DNA of 25,684 nt from JACQXX01 sp964639175. GTDB taxonomy: Bacteria > Acidobacteriota > Blastocatellia > Chloracidobacteriales > Chloracidobacteriaceae. Under the pieces are notes generated by a model. It was not told the DNA's origin. It saw nothing but the letters and a program-made list of their open reading frames with translations, and did not search any database. The stretch covers positions 1 to 25,684 of the forward strand of contig CAZXCE010000039.1 in NCBI GenBank assembly GCA_964639175.1. The letters are read 5' to 3'. Below, piece after piece: positions 6,956-15,491 of this stretch. The translations under genes and the position numbers were made by a program. How positions within the stretch are numbered: position 1 is the first letter of the stretch; every line of letters starts with the position of its first letter.

Positions 6956-8827
6956 TTACGGTTTATCTGGTGTCTGGCTGCCAGTATCAGCGGCTGAGGG
7001 CTGGATTTCCTGAGCCGGGCTGACCTGCAACCGGTTGGCTGAGAGTGTGATTGACATAACACGCTGCAATTCGGCGACGGCTTTGTTGTAGTCAGTCATG
7101 GCGCGCAACTCGCGGCCACGGGCTTCAGAAAGCGCTTTCTGACGGTCAAGCACCAGGAAGGTGGTTGATTCGCCGACTTCAAAGCGCCGTTTTTCGCTGG
7201 CCAGTTGGGATTCTGAGGCTTTGAGCGACGCCCGGGCCGCCTGGACCCGCTTGGAGGCGGTTTGAACTGATTGGAGCGCGTCGCGCACTTCTGATTCGAT
7301 CTGGGATTCCTGCTTGATTTGCTGGACTTCGGTGAGCCGGGTTTGAGCCTGTGAGCGGCCTAAGTCAGCTTTTGCCGCCCGGTTTTGCCACGGAAAGGTA
7401 AACTGAACCCCAACCCGTACATCCCGAAAATTGCGTGAAAACAGATTTCCAAGGCTTTGCCCCAATCCGCCGGAGAAAAAGTCTGGAATTTGACCTGATG
7501 GCGGAATCACCACCGGGGTAAACCCAAGCTGGGAAGAGAGCACATTTACCCGTTCCAGGATGGCCGCGTTGAACCCACCGCTAAATGGATTTCGCGGTGG
7601 AAGCACTGTTCCAGCCAGCCCAGCCAGCGAATAGCTGGCGATCAGGTCAACCTGTGGTTTGAGCTGGTTTTTAAAGTAATCGGTTTCGATTTTGTTTAAC
7701 TCGCCCTGAAACCGGAACTGTTCCATTTCGGGTCGGTTCTTGAGCGCGGTTTCAACTGCATCGGTGACGGTAAAACTGATCGGCTCCAGTTGGATTTTTT
7801 CAGTTGGAGATACCGCTTCGTTCCACATGGGGTCAGTCCGATTTTCCAGAATCAACTTTTTGAGAGCATTTTCAGCCCGGGTAAGCTGTTCGAGCGAAAT
7901 CAGAACGTCTTCCTGGCGTTGCTCTAACTGGGCTTCGACTGAAACAATCTCAACTGGTGCCAGGGTTCCGGCATCCACAAAGCGTTTATTTTGCTCAAGC
8001 TGGGTGCGGGCCAGATTAACGGCTTCTTCTTTGATTTCAACATCGCGTTTGGCAAAAACCAGATCCCAGTAAGCGCGCTGGACATTGGCGATGATTTCAA
8101 TGACGCGTTGCCGAAACTGGGAATCAGAAATATCAAGCCGCTTTTTGGTCAACAGGGTTTGACGTTGCGAGTTGTCGAGCTTGAAATTTCGCATCAGCGG
8201 TTGGGTAAACGTGGCGCTGAGTTGGGAATTGTACGTCGGGTTTAATGCAGTAAAGGCATTGTCTGTTGAGGTCCGGCCATTATTGAAATCAACCGAGAGC
8301 GAACCGCCAGACTTAAATAACTGTTTGAAATTGAGCGTCTGGTTAAACGTGTCAGTGGTCACCGCGCCCGAATCACCGGCCCCGCCAATCAGTGATGCCG
8401 TGGGCACGGCTTTGGTCTCATAAAAGAACGAGGACGAGAGAAATAAATCGTAGGCGCCGCGGGAGCGGGCAAAATCATAATTGGCCTGCTGGACGGCAAC
8501 CCGCTGGATTTCGATATCCGGATTTTTGGCCAGCGCCATCAATATCGCGTTTTGCAAACTCAACCCCATTGAACGACCTGGGGTGACGCCGACACGCGGC
8601 TCATTTTCAGCCTGTTTGCGTGCCAGTGCAGCGGCATCACCTGGTTGGGATTGCGGCGAAGCACCTGAGGTGGGCGCCGACGCCTGAACCACAATGCCTG
8701 TTCCTGGTTGATGGGCTGCCAGTTCCTGCGCCATCAGTGGAGATTGTGGCACCAAAAGTGATACCCCAAGACCAAAAACAACGGTTGCTGTCCGTAATGC
8801 CCGGCGGGAAGATGATGGGTGAGACAT
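6956..8827 (-). CDS. TolC-family outer membrane efflux channel
   Basis: The 623-residue product is an outer membrane factor, expected to trimerise into a beta-barrel plus periplasmic alpha-tunnel that receives substrate from the RND pump encoded just upstream. A Sec signal peptide covers roughly residues 1-33, with likely cleavage near PLMA-QE. The rest shows the two tandem outer-membrane-efflux repeats, with long helices such as IEIQRVAVQQANYDFARSRG and a later QIKQESQIESEVRDALQSV. It is longer than E. coli TolC (493 residues). The extra length is an N-terminal Gln/Pro/Ala-rich linker, a Pro/Gly-rich insertion within the second half, and a polar C-terminal tail. An AAAGGAG ribosome binding site lies 9 nt before the start. 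It is the last gene of the efflux locus, 109 bp after the permease. Confidence 0.93.
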   Translation of the reverse strand: MSHPSSSRRALRTATVVFGLGVSLLVPQSPLMAQELAAHQPGTGIVVQASAPTSGASPQSQPGDAAALARKQAENEPRVGVTPGRSMGLSLQNAILMALAKNPDIEIQRVAVQQANYDFARSRGAYDLFLSSSFFYETKAVPTASLIGGAGDSGAVTTDTFNQTLNFKQLFKSGGSLSVDFNNGRTSTDNAFTALNPTYNSQLSATFTQPLMRNFKLDNSQRQTLLTKKRLDISDSQFRQRVIEIIANVQRAYWDLVFAKRDVEIKEEAVNLARTQLEQNKRFVDAGTLAPVEIVSVEAQLEQRQEDVLISLEQLTRAENALKKLILENRTDPMWNEAVSPTEKIQLEPISFTVTDAVETALKNRPEMEQFRFQGELNKIETDYFKNQLKPQVDLIASYSLAGLAGTVLPPRNPFSGGFNAAILERVNVLSSQLGFTPVVIPPSGQIPDFFSGGLGQSLGNLFSRNFRDVRVGVQFTFPWQNRAAKADLGRSQAQTRLTEVQQIKQESQIESEVRDALQSVQTASKRVQAARASLKASESQLASEKRRFEVGESTTFLVLDRQKALSEARGRELRAMTDYNKAVAELQRVMSITLSANRLQVSPAQEIQPSAADTGSQTPDKP

Positions 8828-8936
8828 GCCAAATGACTCCTTTTACTCAGCACCTGAAAGCATAAATGCGTGGATTGGTTCAGGTCCTCGACTCAAACTG
8901 CGATAAAAAGTTAAACGAACGATTAAAACGATTGTT

Positions 8937-11900
8937 TCAATCATCTGTATGAACCAGCTTTTTGTCAAACATTCCGCGCACCCTGTCACTCATTCCCTCA
9001 ACCTGAGCGCCCAGGTTGGTCAAGGAAAAGATCCGAACCAGCGTGTCAAACAGGGCATAGAGCACCGGTGTCGCGAGCAAGGTCAGCAACAAACATAACG
9101 ACTGGCCGCCAATAACAATGATGGCTACCGAACGCAGGGCGCCCGACCCGGCGCCCTGGCCAACCGCCATCGGGATTAACCCCGCCACCAGTGCGAGCGT
9201 GGTCATCAAAATTGGGCGTAACCGATCTCGACAGCCTTCGACAATGGCTTCAAAACGCGGCATCCCTTCAGCTCGCAAAGTGTTGATGTGGTCAATTTGG
9301 AGAATCGAATTTTTCTTCACCACCCCAAACAACATCAAAATCCCCAGAGCCGAAAAAATATTGAGCGTCTGGCCAAACGGCAGCAGTGAGAGCAAGGCAA
9401 ATGGAATCGCCATTGGCAAGCTGAGCAGGATCGTGACCGGGTGCAGAAAGCTCTCAAACTGTGCGGCCAAAATCATGTACATAAAGACAAATGACAAGAT
9501 AAACGCCAGCGCAAAATTTTGGGCTGCCCGACCAAGCTCACGGCTTCGGCCCTGTGGGGCAGCCGTGTATTGAGGTCCGAGGTTGAGTTCTTTGATTTTC
9601 TTCTCAATTTCGGTGAGCACCACTGATTGCGACTGGCCTTGCTGGAGGTTTGCCGTGACTGTGACCTGGCGCTGGCGGTTATAGCGGTTGATTTGAGCGG
9701 GTCCGGTGCCGTCAAGCATGGTTACCACGTTACTCAACGGCACATTCCCTAGCTTTGAGGATGGAACGTAGGTTCTCAGCAAGGCGATTGAACTGTCCCG
9801 ATCTGTTGGTTCAACGCGCAGACGAATGTCATACCGGTCATCGCCTTCGCGATAGCTTGAAACCACTTCGCCCGCCACCATCGTGCGTAGCGCCGAAGCA
9901 ATCGAGGCCACATTGACCCCTAAATCAGAGGCTTTGGGACGATTGATAATCGCTCGCATCTCTGGCTTTCCAACTTCGAGGTTGGAATCAACGTCCACCA
10001 CGCCCTTGACGTTACGCATAAAGCCCATCAGGTTGGCTGAGGCTGTGGTCAAGGTTTCAATTTCAGGTCCCCGGATGACATATTGCACGTCGGCATTGGT
10101 TTGACCGCCGCCGGAGATTGCCGCCGGGTTTTGGATTTGAATCCCGATGTCAGAAAACCGGGCCAGACTTTTGCGGGCCAGGTCCATCAATTTCGGCTGT
10201 GATTCTTTGCGTTCGGAAATCGGTTTGAGTTCAACTGAAAGCGTCGCCCGTGTCACGCGTCGCTGTTCGTCACCGCCGATGGTGGAAAGAACATGGATAA
10301 CGTGTGGAATCTTTTTGACTTCCTCTTCAATCTGGGCAATGCGTTCCTGGGCCGCCGACAGTGAATTTCCTTCCGGGAGTTTGACCAGGACTTCAAAGCG
10401 GCTCTGGTCATCCTGTGGCAGAAAGTCCTTTCCAATAATCTGGAACACCGGCACCACTGAGGCTACCACGACCACCGACACCACAATCACCAGAATTGGA
10501 TGCTTGAGCGAGTACTTGAGCATGGCGGTATAGCTGCGGTCGATCATTCCATAGAACCCGCCACTTCGTGATTTGGCGGCTTCGCCTTCTTTTTTGTGCT
10601 CAGCTTTGAGGAATCGTGAACACAGCATCGGCGTCAGGGTAAAGCTGACGAGCATCGAGACCAGAATGGCAAAGGCCGAAGTAAACCCAAACGAAGACAT
10701 AAAGCGGCCCACAATGCCGCCCATAAAGGCCACGGGCAAGAAGATAATCACCAGGGAAAGTGTGGTTGCCAAAACCGCCAGCCCGATGTCGGCGGTGGCT
10801 TCTTTGGCGGCTTCCATCGGAGACATATTTTTCTCTTCCACAAATCGGAAGATGTTTTCCAGGACCACCACCGCGTCATCAATCACAATTCCGACCGAAA
10901 GCGTCAATGCCAGCATCGTCATTCGGTTGAGCGTAAAGCCCATGGCATACATCAAGGCAAAGGTGGAAATGATCGAAACCGGAATTGCAATCGCCGAGAT
11001 AATGGTTGAGCGCCAGTTTCCAAGAAACACCAGAACCACAATCGCGGCTAAGATTCCACCCAGGACAAGGTGTTCTTGAACCGAATGAAAAGCGGATTCG
11101 ATGAAGACCGACTGGTCCTGGGCAATTTGGATTCGATAATCTGGCGGCAAAATAGACTGAATGGATTGGAGCCGTTCCTTGATATGTTCGACCACGGCCA
11201 CCGTGTTGGTTCCAGATTGTTTTCGAATCAACAGCACCACCGCCTGTTGACCATCGAGCCGGGCGAGTGACCGGGGTTCTTCAACCCCGTCTTCAACATA
11301 ACCGACATCTTTGACATAGATGGGCAGACCATCACGCGCACCCAGAATGACGTTGTTGAAATCAGTGACCTGGGTGATGCGGCCAAGAGTTCTCAGAATG
11401 ATTTCCTGTTTCCCCTGATCAATCCGACCACCTGGGATTTCAACGTTTTGGGCGGCCAGCGCCTGTTTGATTGAATCAATACTCAGGTTATAGGAAGCCA
11501 CTTTCTGGGCATCGAGGACGACCTGGATTTCACGCTTGCGGTCACCAATAAAAATGACCTGTCCGACACCACTCAGTGATTCCAGGTTTTGCTTGATCAT
11601 TTTGTCAGCCGTGTCGGTGATTTCACGTGGACTCCGGTTGGCAGAAATGGCCAGAGATAACACTGGTTGAGCGTCAGGATCGAGTTTTTCAATCACCGGC
11701 GGATCCACATCGGTCGGCAGGTCGCCGACGATTCGTCCAACCCGGTCCCGGACATCCTGAGCGGCTTCATCCACGTCGCGTTCCAGCGCAAACGTGACAA
11801 ACACCTGAGACACCCCTTCGGCTGAAACCGACCGCAATTCATCAATGCCGCTGATGGTGTTGACGGCTTCTTCGACTTTCTTGCTGATTTGGGATTCAAC

Positions 11901-12077
11901 TTCTTCAGGTGAAGCACCATCAAGCCGGGTGGTGATGGTCACCGTCGGCAAATCAACCTTGGGGAACAAATCCACGCCAAGCCGAAAATAGGCAAAGGCC
12001 CCAATCACAAATAATGACGTGACCAGCATGGTCGCAAAGACCGGGCGACGAATACAAATTTCAGCAAGTTTTTGCAT
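8937..12077 (-). CDS. RND efflux permease, HAE1 (AcrB-like) family
   Basis: The 1046-residue product has the expected size for an AcrB-type inner-membrane proton/drug antiporter (about 1050). It begins with the typical cytoplasmic end and first membrane helix (ICIRRPVFATMLVTSLFVIG). The proton-relay Asp pair is present in the fourth helix (GIVIDDAVVVLEN, D400-D401). The relay Lys is in the tenth helix (GVVKKNSIL, K921-K922, the second matching AcrB K940). The two large periplasmic loops and both halves of the internal duplication are present, so the pump appears intact. With the adaptor and the TolC-type channel it would form a tripartite exporter. Substrates cannot be read from the sequence; the family exports hydrophobic and amphiphilic compounds. 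No clear Shine-Dalgarno precedes the start, and a TTCAGGG heptamer array lies 30 bp upstream of it. Confidence 0.96.
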   Translation of the reverse strand: MQKLAEICIRRPVFATMLVTSLFVIGAFAYFRLGVDLFPKVDLPTVTITTRLDGASPEEVESQISKKVEEAVNTISGIDELRSVSAEGVSQVFVTFALERDVDEAAQDVRDRVGRIVGDLPTDVDPPVIEKLDPDAQPVLSLAISANRSPREITDTADKMIKQNLESLSGVGQVIFIGDRKREIQVVLDAQKVASYNLSIDSIKQALAAQNVEIPGGRIDQGKQEIILRTLGRITQVTDFNNVILGARDGLPIYVKDVGYVEDGVEEPRSLARLDGQQAVVLLIRKQSGTNTVAVVEHIKERLQSIQSILPPDYRIQIAQDQSVFIESAFHSVQEHLVLGGILAAIVVLVFLGNWRSTIISAIAIPVSIISTFALMYAMGFTLNRMTMLALTLSVGIVIDDAVVVLENIFRFVEEKNMSPMEAAKEATADIGLAVLATTLSLVIIFLPVAFMGGIVGRFMSSFGFTSAFAILVSMLVSFTLTPMLCSRFLKAEHKKEGEAAKSRSGGFYGMIDRSYTAMLKYSLKHPILVIVVSVVVVASVVPVFQIIGKDFLPQDDQSRFEVLVKLPEGNSLSAAQERIAQIEEEVKKIPHVIHVLSTIGGDEQRRVTRATLSVELKPISERKESQPKLMDLARKSLARFSDIGIQIQNPAAISGGGQTNADVQYVIRGPEIETLTTASANLMGFMRNVKGVVDVDSNLEVGKPEMRAIINRPKASDLGVNVASIASALRTMVAGEVVSSYREGDDRYDIRLRVEPTDRDSSIALLRTYVPSSKLGNVPLSNVVTMLDGTGPAQINRYNRQRQVTVTANLQQGQSQSVVLTEIEKKIKELNLGPQYTAAPQGRSRELGRAAQNFALAFILSFVFMYMILAAQFESFLHPVTILLSLPMAIPFALLSLLPFGQTLNIFSALGILMLFGVVKKNSILQIDHINTLRAEGMPRFEAIVEGCRDRLRPILMTTLALVAGLIPMAVGQGAGSGALRSVAIIVIGGQSLCLLLTLLATPVLYALFDTLVRIFSLTNLGAQVEGMSDRVRGMFDKKLVHTDD

Positions 12078-12106
12078 AGAACTTGAATGCTTTCGTTCAA
12101 TGGAGA

Positions 12107-12134
12107 TTCAGGGTTCAGGGTTCAGGGTTCAGGG
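12107..12134. repeat. TTCAGGG heptamer tandem repeat (4 copies)
   Basis: Four perfect copies of TTCAGGG lie in the gap between the dehydrogenase and permease genes of the efflux locus. A facing inverted fragment, CCCTGAACCCT, is at 12246-12256, allowing an 11-bp stem around a loop of more than 100 nt. Another inverted fragment, AACCCTGAACCCT, is at 13160-13172 on the far side of the dehydrogenase gene. Confidence 0.9.
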
Positions 12135-12264
12135 GTTGAGGAAAACCAATCTCCCTCATTGTTTGGTTTTGTTGCTCAGATAAGTCATTGTTTTGAAAAT
12201 GGTATCAGGTGATTTTTTGCCATTTTCAAATTATTTTTCCCGATACCCTGAACCCTAAAAGGTT

Positions 12265-13032
12265 TTAGTTTCGTTCCGTGTAGGCTTTGCGGCCCTGGTC
12301 GCTGCCGATGATTCGATCCACCAGCCAGGGAGCAAGCTTCCCGAAATACATCAAGAAGCGATAGACCCAGGGCACCACAATTTTTCGCCGTGGCCGACGA
12401 ATGGCACTGAGGATGGCATTGACAACGGCTTCGGGGCCCGGCATTGGAATTTTGAGTCCACTGGTCATCGGGGTTTGAATAAAGCCGGGAGCAATGAGCA
12501 CCACATCAATGTTGTCCTGCCAGAGTTCGCGCCGGAGGGCATCATTGAGCCCGCGTAATCCAAATTTGGTAGCTGAATAAATTCCCAATGTCGCGACTTC
12601 CCCGGCCACAGAGCCAATATTCAGGATCAGACCACTTCCCTGGCGTCGCATCTGGGGAATTGCTGCCCGGGCACACCGCGCGGGTCCGATCAGGTTCACG
12701 GCGACGGTATTTTCAAGGGCCACATCTGACATTTCAGCCAGAGGTTTTCCACCGCCGATTCCAGCGTTATTGATCAAAATATCAACCCGTCCATAGGCCG
12801 CCAGCGTTTTTTCAAAGAGTGTCTGAATGTCGGCATAGCGGCTGATGTCAGTCGGAATCGCCAGGGCCCGCCCGCCCTCACGCACAATTTCATCAGCCAG
12901 CCGGGTCAGGTCATCGGCCCGTCGGGCCGCCAGTACCACCACCGCACCCTGTCGCGCCAGTTCACGGGCTGCAGCGGCCCCGATTCCACTTGAAGCCCCG
13001 GTAATGACGACAATGCTATCTTTCAGTTTCAT
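12265..13032 (-). CDS. Classical short-chain dehydrogenase/reductase
   Basis: The 255-residue product is a complete classical SDR, a soluble NAD(P)-dependent oxidoreductase of unknown substrate. It has the cofactor motif TGASSGIG near residue 10, NNAG in the middle, and the catalytic Ser and YxxxK in NIGSVAGE...YSATKFG. A basic C-terminal segment (RRPRRKIVVPW followed by a hydrophobic stretch) resembles membrane-associated SDRs of lipid metabolism. The frame extends to 13080, but GAGGGAAA lies 5 nt before the ATG at 13032 and homologues begin close to MKLKDS. It sits between the adaptor and permease of the efflux locus, with 148 and 187 bp gaps that both carry AACCCTGAACCCT-type heptamers. 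This is an unusual companion and could be a later insertion or a functional partner. Confidence 0.93.
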   Translation of the reverse strand: MKLKDSIVVITGASSGIGAAAARELARQGAVVVLAARRADDLTRLADEIVREGGRALAIPTDISRYADIQTLFEKTLAAYGRVDILINNAGIGGGKPLAEMSDVALENTVAVNLIGPARCARAAIPQMRRQGSGLILNIGSVAGEVATLGIYSATKFGLRGLNDALRRELWQDNIDVVLIAPGFIQTPMTSGLKIPMPGPEAVVNAILSAIRRPRRKIVVPWVYRFLMYFGKLAPWLVDRIIGSDQGRKAYTERN

Positions 13033-13180
13033 ATGCTTTCCCTCAATTAAACAGAAAACTGAATTGGCCTTCTTTTCCACTGTTCAAGAATCGTTCCCAC
13101 TCTTGTACCGCTTCGCTTTTTCGCAAGGCTAAACTATTGGAAAACTTGTATTTCTCCGTAACCCTGAACCCTCAATGGTA

Positions 13181-14410
13181 TTATTTTGTTGCCACCGCAA
13201 CCCCGTTTGAGAGTTGCCCAAGGTTTGAAACGGCAATCTGTTCGTCTTTTTTCACACCTTCGGTAATTTCGATCATATCGCCATCACGCAGGCCCAGTTT
13301 GACCTGTCGCTCAACGACTTTGTTTTGTTCGACGACAAAAATTTTGTTGAGGCCGGCAATGGACGTAATTGAAGAAACCGGAACTAAGACGACCGGAATT
13401 TTATTGGTGGTTTTGACATAAACCTTGGCAAACATGCCGGCTTTGAGCAGGTCTTCATTATTTTCGGCGGTGGCCTCGACCATCAACAACCGGGCCTGGG
13501 CGTTTAATTCTGGGCTGATGCGCGAGATCTGGGCTTTGAAAGTCCGCCCCGGATAGGTATCTACTGTAAAATCCACCCCAACACCGGGTTTGACAAATGA
13601 AACTCCAACTTCGGGGACACTGGCCTGGAGCCGGAGCGGGTTGGATCGCACAATGGTTGCAATGGACCGGTTGCCGCCCATTTCACTGATGTATTCGCCC
13701 TTGGACACCAGTTTTTGGCTGACAATGCCGGTGATCGGTGAGGTAATGGTGGAATCGTTCAAATTCTTTCGGGCCAGTTGTTGCTCGGCATTGCGCTGGT
13801 CAATCGTGGCCAACTGGTTGCGGACGTTGTCGCGCGCGGCTTCATAGCGGGCCAGGGCCGTCCGGTGGTTAATCTCGACCGTATCCCACCGATCCTGGGA
13901 GACATCGCCTGATTCGATCAGCTTGCGGGTGCGTTCCATTTTCAGTTTTGTTTCATCCAGCGAAGCTTTGGCCTGTTTGACTTCTGGTGCCTGTTCGATG
14001 TCAAAATTTGGGTTTGGCCCGGTAAGCCCGATTTTGGTACAGGCTTGCTGGAGCGCGGCTTCAGCTTGTTTGAGCTTGAATTCAAATTCCTGGGGTGAGA
14101 TCCGGGCAATCACCTCACCGGCTTTGACAAAACTTCCCAGGTCAACATTCATCTCAGAGACTTCACCCCGAACCTGACTGCTGACGGTCACTTCATCATC
14201 GGCCACAAGCTGGCCAACGGTTTCGATATTGCGTTCGATCAGGCGTTCAATGGCCGTGGTGGTTCGGATTTCAACTGGGCCGGCTGGGGTGACTGGGGCA
14301 CCGTTGTTGCCGGGGGCGGCTTCGGCATTGGTATTTTTTCGTGAACACCCCGCGGACGCGAGCGCTATCAAAAGGATGAAGGCGGATGAGACTTTGACGA
14401 TGCGGGTCAT
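13181..14410 (-). CDS. RND efflux periplasmic adaptor (membrane fusion protein)
   Basis: The 409-residue product has the usual adaptor layout. A hydrophobic N-terminal signal ends at ASAGC, so Cys22 is a plausible lipidation site although Ser at -3 is atypical for a lipobox. A lipoyl-like half (SSQVRGEVSEMNVDLGSFVKAGEVI, about 80-105) is followed by a long helical hairpin (about 110-200). The second lipoyl half is TSPITGIVSQKLVSKGEYI. The beta-barrel and membrane-proximal domains complete the C-terminus. It should link the RND permease to the TolC-type channel. The start lies 8 bp after the TetR gene, and its AAAGGA ribosome binding site overlaps the TetR stop codon, which suggests translational coupling and autoregulated expression. 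Confidence 0.95.
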   Translation of the reverse strand: MTRIVKVSSAFILLIALASAGCSRKNTNAEAAPGNNGAPVTPAGPVEIRTTTAIERLIERNIETVGQLVADDEVTVSSQVRGEVSEMNVDLGSFVKAGEVIARISPQEFEFKLKQAEAALQQACTKIGLTGPNPNFDIEQAPEVKQAKASLDETKLKMERTRKLIESGDVSQDRWDTVEINHRTALARYEAARDNVRNQLATIDQRNAEQQLARKNLNDSTITSPITGIVSQKLVSKGEYISEMGGNRSIATIVRSNPLRLQASVPEVGVSFVKPGVGVDFTVDTYPGRTFKAQISRISPELNAQARLLMVEATAENNEDLLKAGMFAKVYVKTTNKIPVVLVPVSSITSIAGLNKIFVVEQNKVVERQVKLGLRDGDMIEITEGVKKDEQIAVSNLGQLSNGVAVATK

Positions 14411-14418
14411 GGGTGTGG

Positions 14419-15135
14419 TTATCCTTTCGTTTCAACCTGAATTTTTTTTCGGTTCCGAACCTGAGTCGCTGGTGTGGCAATTCCGTTGAGAAACAATTTG
14501 GTAAAGCCTTCAGCCAGGTGGTGACTCTCTGGACGATCAGCCGTGTTGCGTTCAAACAATTGTTCGGTCAGTGATTGATGGATGGCCATGCCCATAAAGG
14601 CGCGTGCGGCCAGGAGCGGGTCCACGGCCTGAAAGGCGCCATCTTCAATCCGTTGCTGGATGTACCCGCATAAAAAGGAATACACCTCTTGAACATGGGT
14701 CGAAAAGAACATTTCGGACAGTTCGTGGCCTTCCAGACCGCTAAAGAGCATCAGGCGCATAAAGGTGTTGTCCTGGCGATGGCGGTCCAGGATGCGCTGG
14801 GCAAGCATTTGGAAAAATGCATGGTCATCTTTGCGGCTGGCAAGATCACGCATGATAAGCCAGAAGGCATCCTGTTCATTTTCAATAGATTTTTCATCCA
14901 GGATGGCGGCATAGAGTTCCTGTTTGGTGGCAAAGTGGCGAAAGATAATGGCTTCACTGATTCCAGCCTGGCCAGCAATTTCTTTGGTGGTTGTGCCGGT
15001 AAACCCTTTTTGCGCAAAGAGTCGCATTGCGACGCGAGCAATTTGGCGGCGGCGATTCTCAGCCGACATGCGTTTTCCGGGGGCTGGAACAAGGGGTTGA
15101 TCCGGAAGCGAACTATTTGAGGGAAGCGTGGTCAT
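14419..15135 (-). CDS. TetR/AcrR-family transcriptional regulator
   Basis: The 238-residue product has an N-terminal TetR helix-turn-helix at about 31-79 (RLFAQKGFTGTTTKEIA then AGISEAIIFRHFATKQEL) and an all-helical ligand-binding C-terminal part. It is first in the efflux locus and most likely represses it, releasing DNA when a pump substrate binds. This is inference from family and position. The start is uncertain. The Met at 15135 has a GGAGA about 11 nt upstream, while the Met at 15069 (MSAENRRRQIARVAMRLF) has a closer GGAAAA and would remove a disordered 22-residue lead. Two palindromes upstream (15150-15166 and 15180-15191) are candidate operators. Confidence 0.94.
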   Translation of the reverse strand: MTTLPSNSSLPDQPLVPAPGKRMSAENRRRQIARVAMRLFAQKGFTGTTTKEIAGQAGISEAIIFRHFATKQELYAAILDEKSIENEQDAFWLIMRDLASRKDDHAFFQMLAQRILDRHRQDNTFMRLMLFSGLEGHELSEMFFSTHVQEVYSFLCGYIQQRIEDGAFQAVDPLLAARAFMGMAIHQSLTEQLFERNTADRPESHHLAEGFTKLFLNGIATPATQVRNRKKIQVETKG

Positions 15136-15149
15136 AAAGGTGAAGATCT

Positions 15150-15166
15150 CCGAAACCGAATTTCGG
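15150..15166. promoter_or_regulatory. Candidate TetR operator CCGAAA-N5-TTTCGG
   Basis: A perfect 6-bp inverted repeat with a 5-bp spacer begins 15 bp upstream of the TetR start and abuts its putative ribosome binding site. The 17-bp size and dyad symmetry fit TetR-family operators. Function is inferred from position only. Confidence 0.45.
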
Positions 15167-15179
15167 CTACGATAACAAA

Positions 15180-15191
15180 GTAAGTACTTAC
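15180..15191. promoter_or_regulatory. Candidate operator, perfect 12-bp palindrome GTAAGTACTTAC
   Basis: This perfect palindrome lies 45 bp upstream of the TetR start, where promoter elements of the efflux locus would be expected. A GTACTTAC half recurs at 17664-17671, and a near copy lies at 17555-17565. Assignment as a TetR site is inference. Confidence 0.45.
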
Positions 15192-15491
15192 AAACAACGC
15201 CGGATACCTGAAATCACAACAAAATGTTCCTGGAACTTCAGAATTTACTTGCAGGATTACGGCGTAATGAGTTAAAACCAGATATATTGTGGTCATTTCA
15301 AAGTGATACACACCTAATAGTTGTTCTGGTCTCTTAACTTCACTGCGATTCATTTTTATTTCCCAACCGTCAGCCTCACATAGCGACCCAACCGGGAGTC
15401 CTCCGGCTTCGCTCCACAATCTGACACTGGGGTATCTCCAGACACTCAATGCTGATGGTGAACTCTTTTAATTATAAGTAGTTAGGAAAAA

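Larger units (their letters stand above)
15136..15491. other. Divergent intergenic region between TetR and helicase genes
   Basis: This 356-bp gap should carry promoters for both directions. Two palindromes sit close to the TetR gene, described separately. The middle of the gap shows no gene or other clear structure that I can support. The helicase is preceded by AGGAAAAA directly before its ATG. Confidence 0.6.

Noticed and set aside
15132..15449. 105-codon minus-strand frame between the TetR and helicase genes
   Set aside because: It overlaps the start of the TetR gene and the candidate operators, and its composition does not look like protein.
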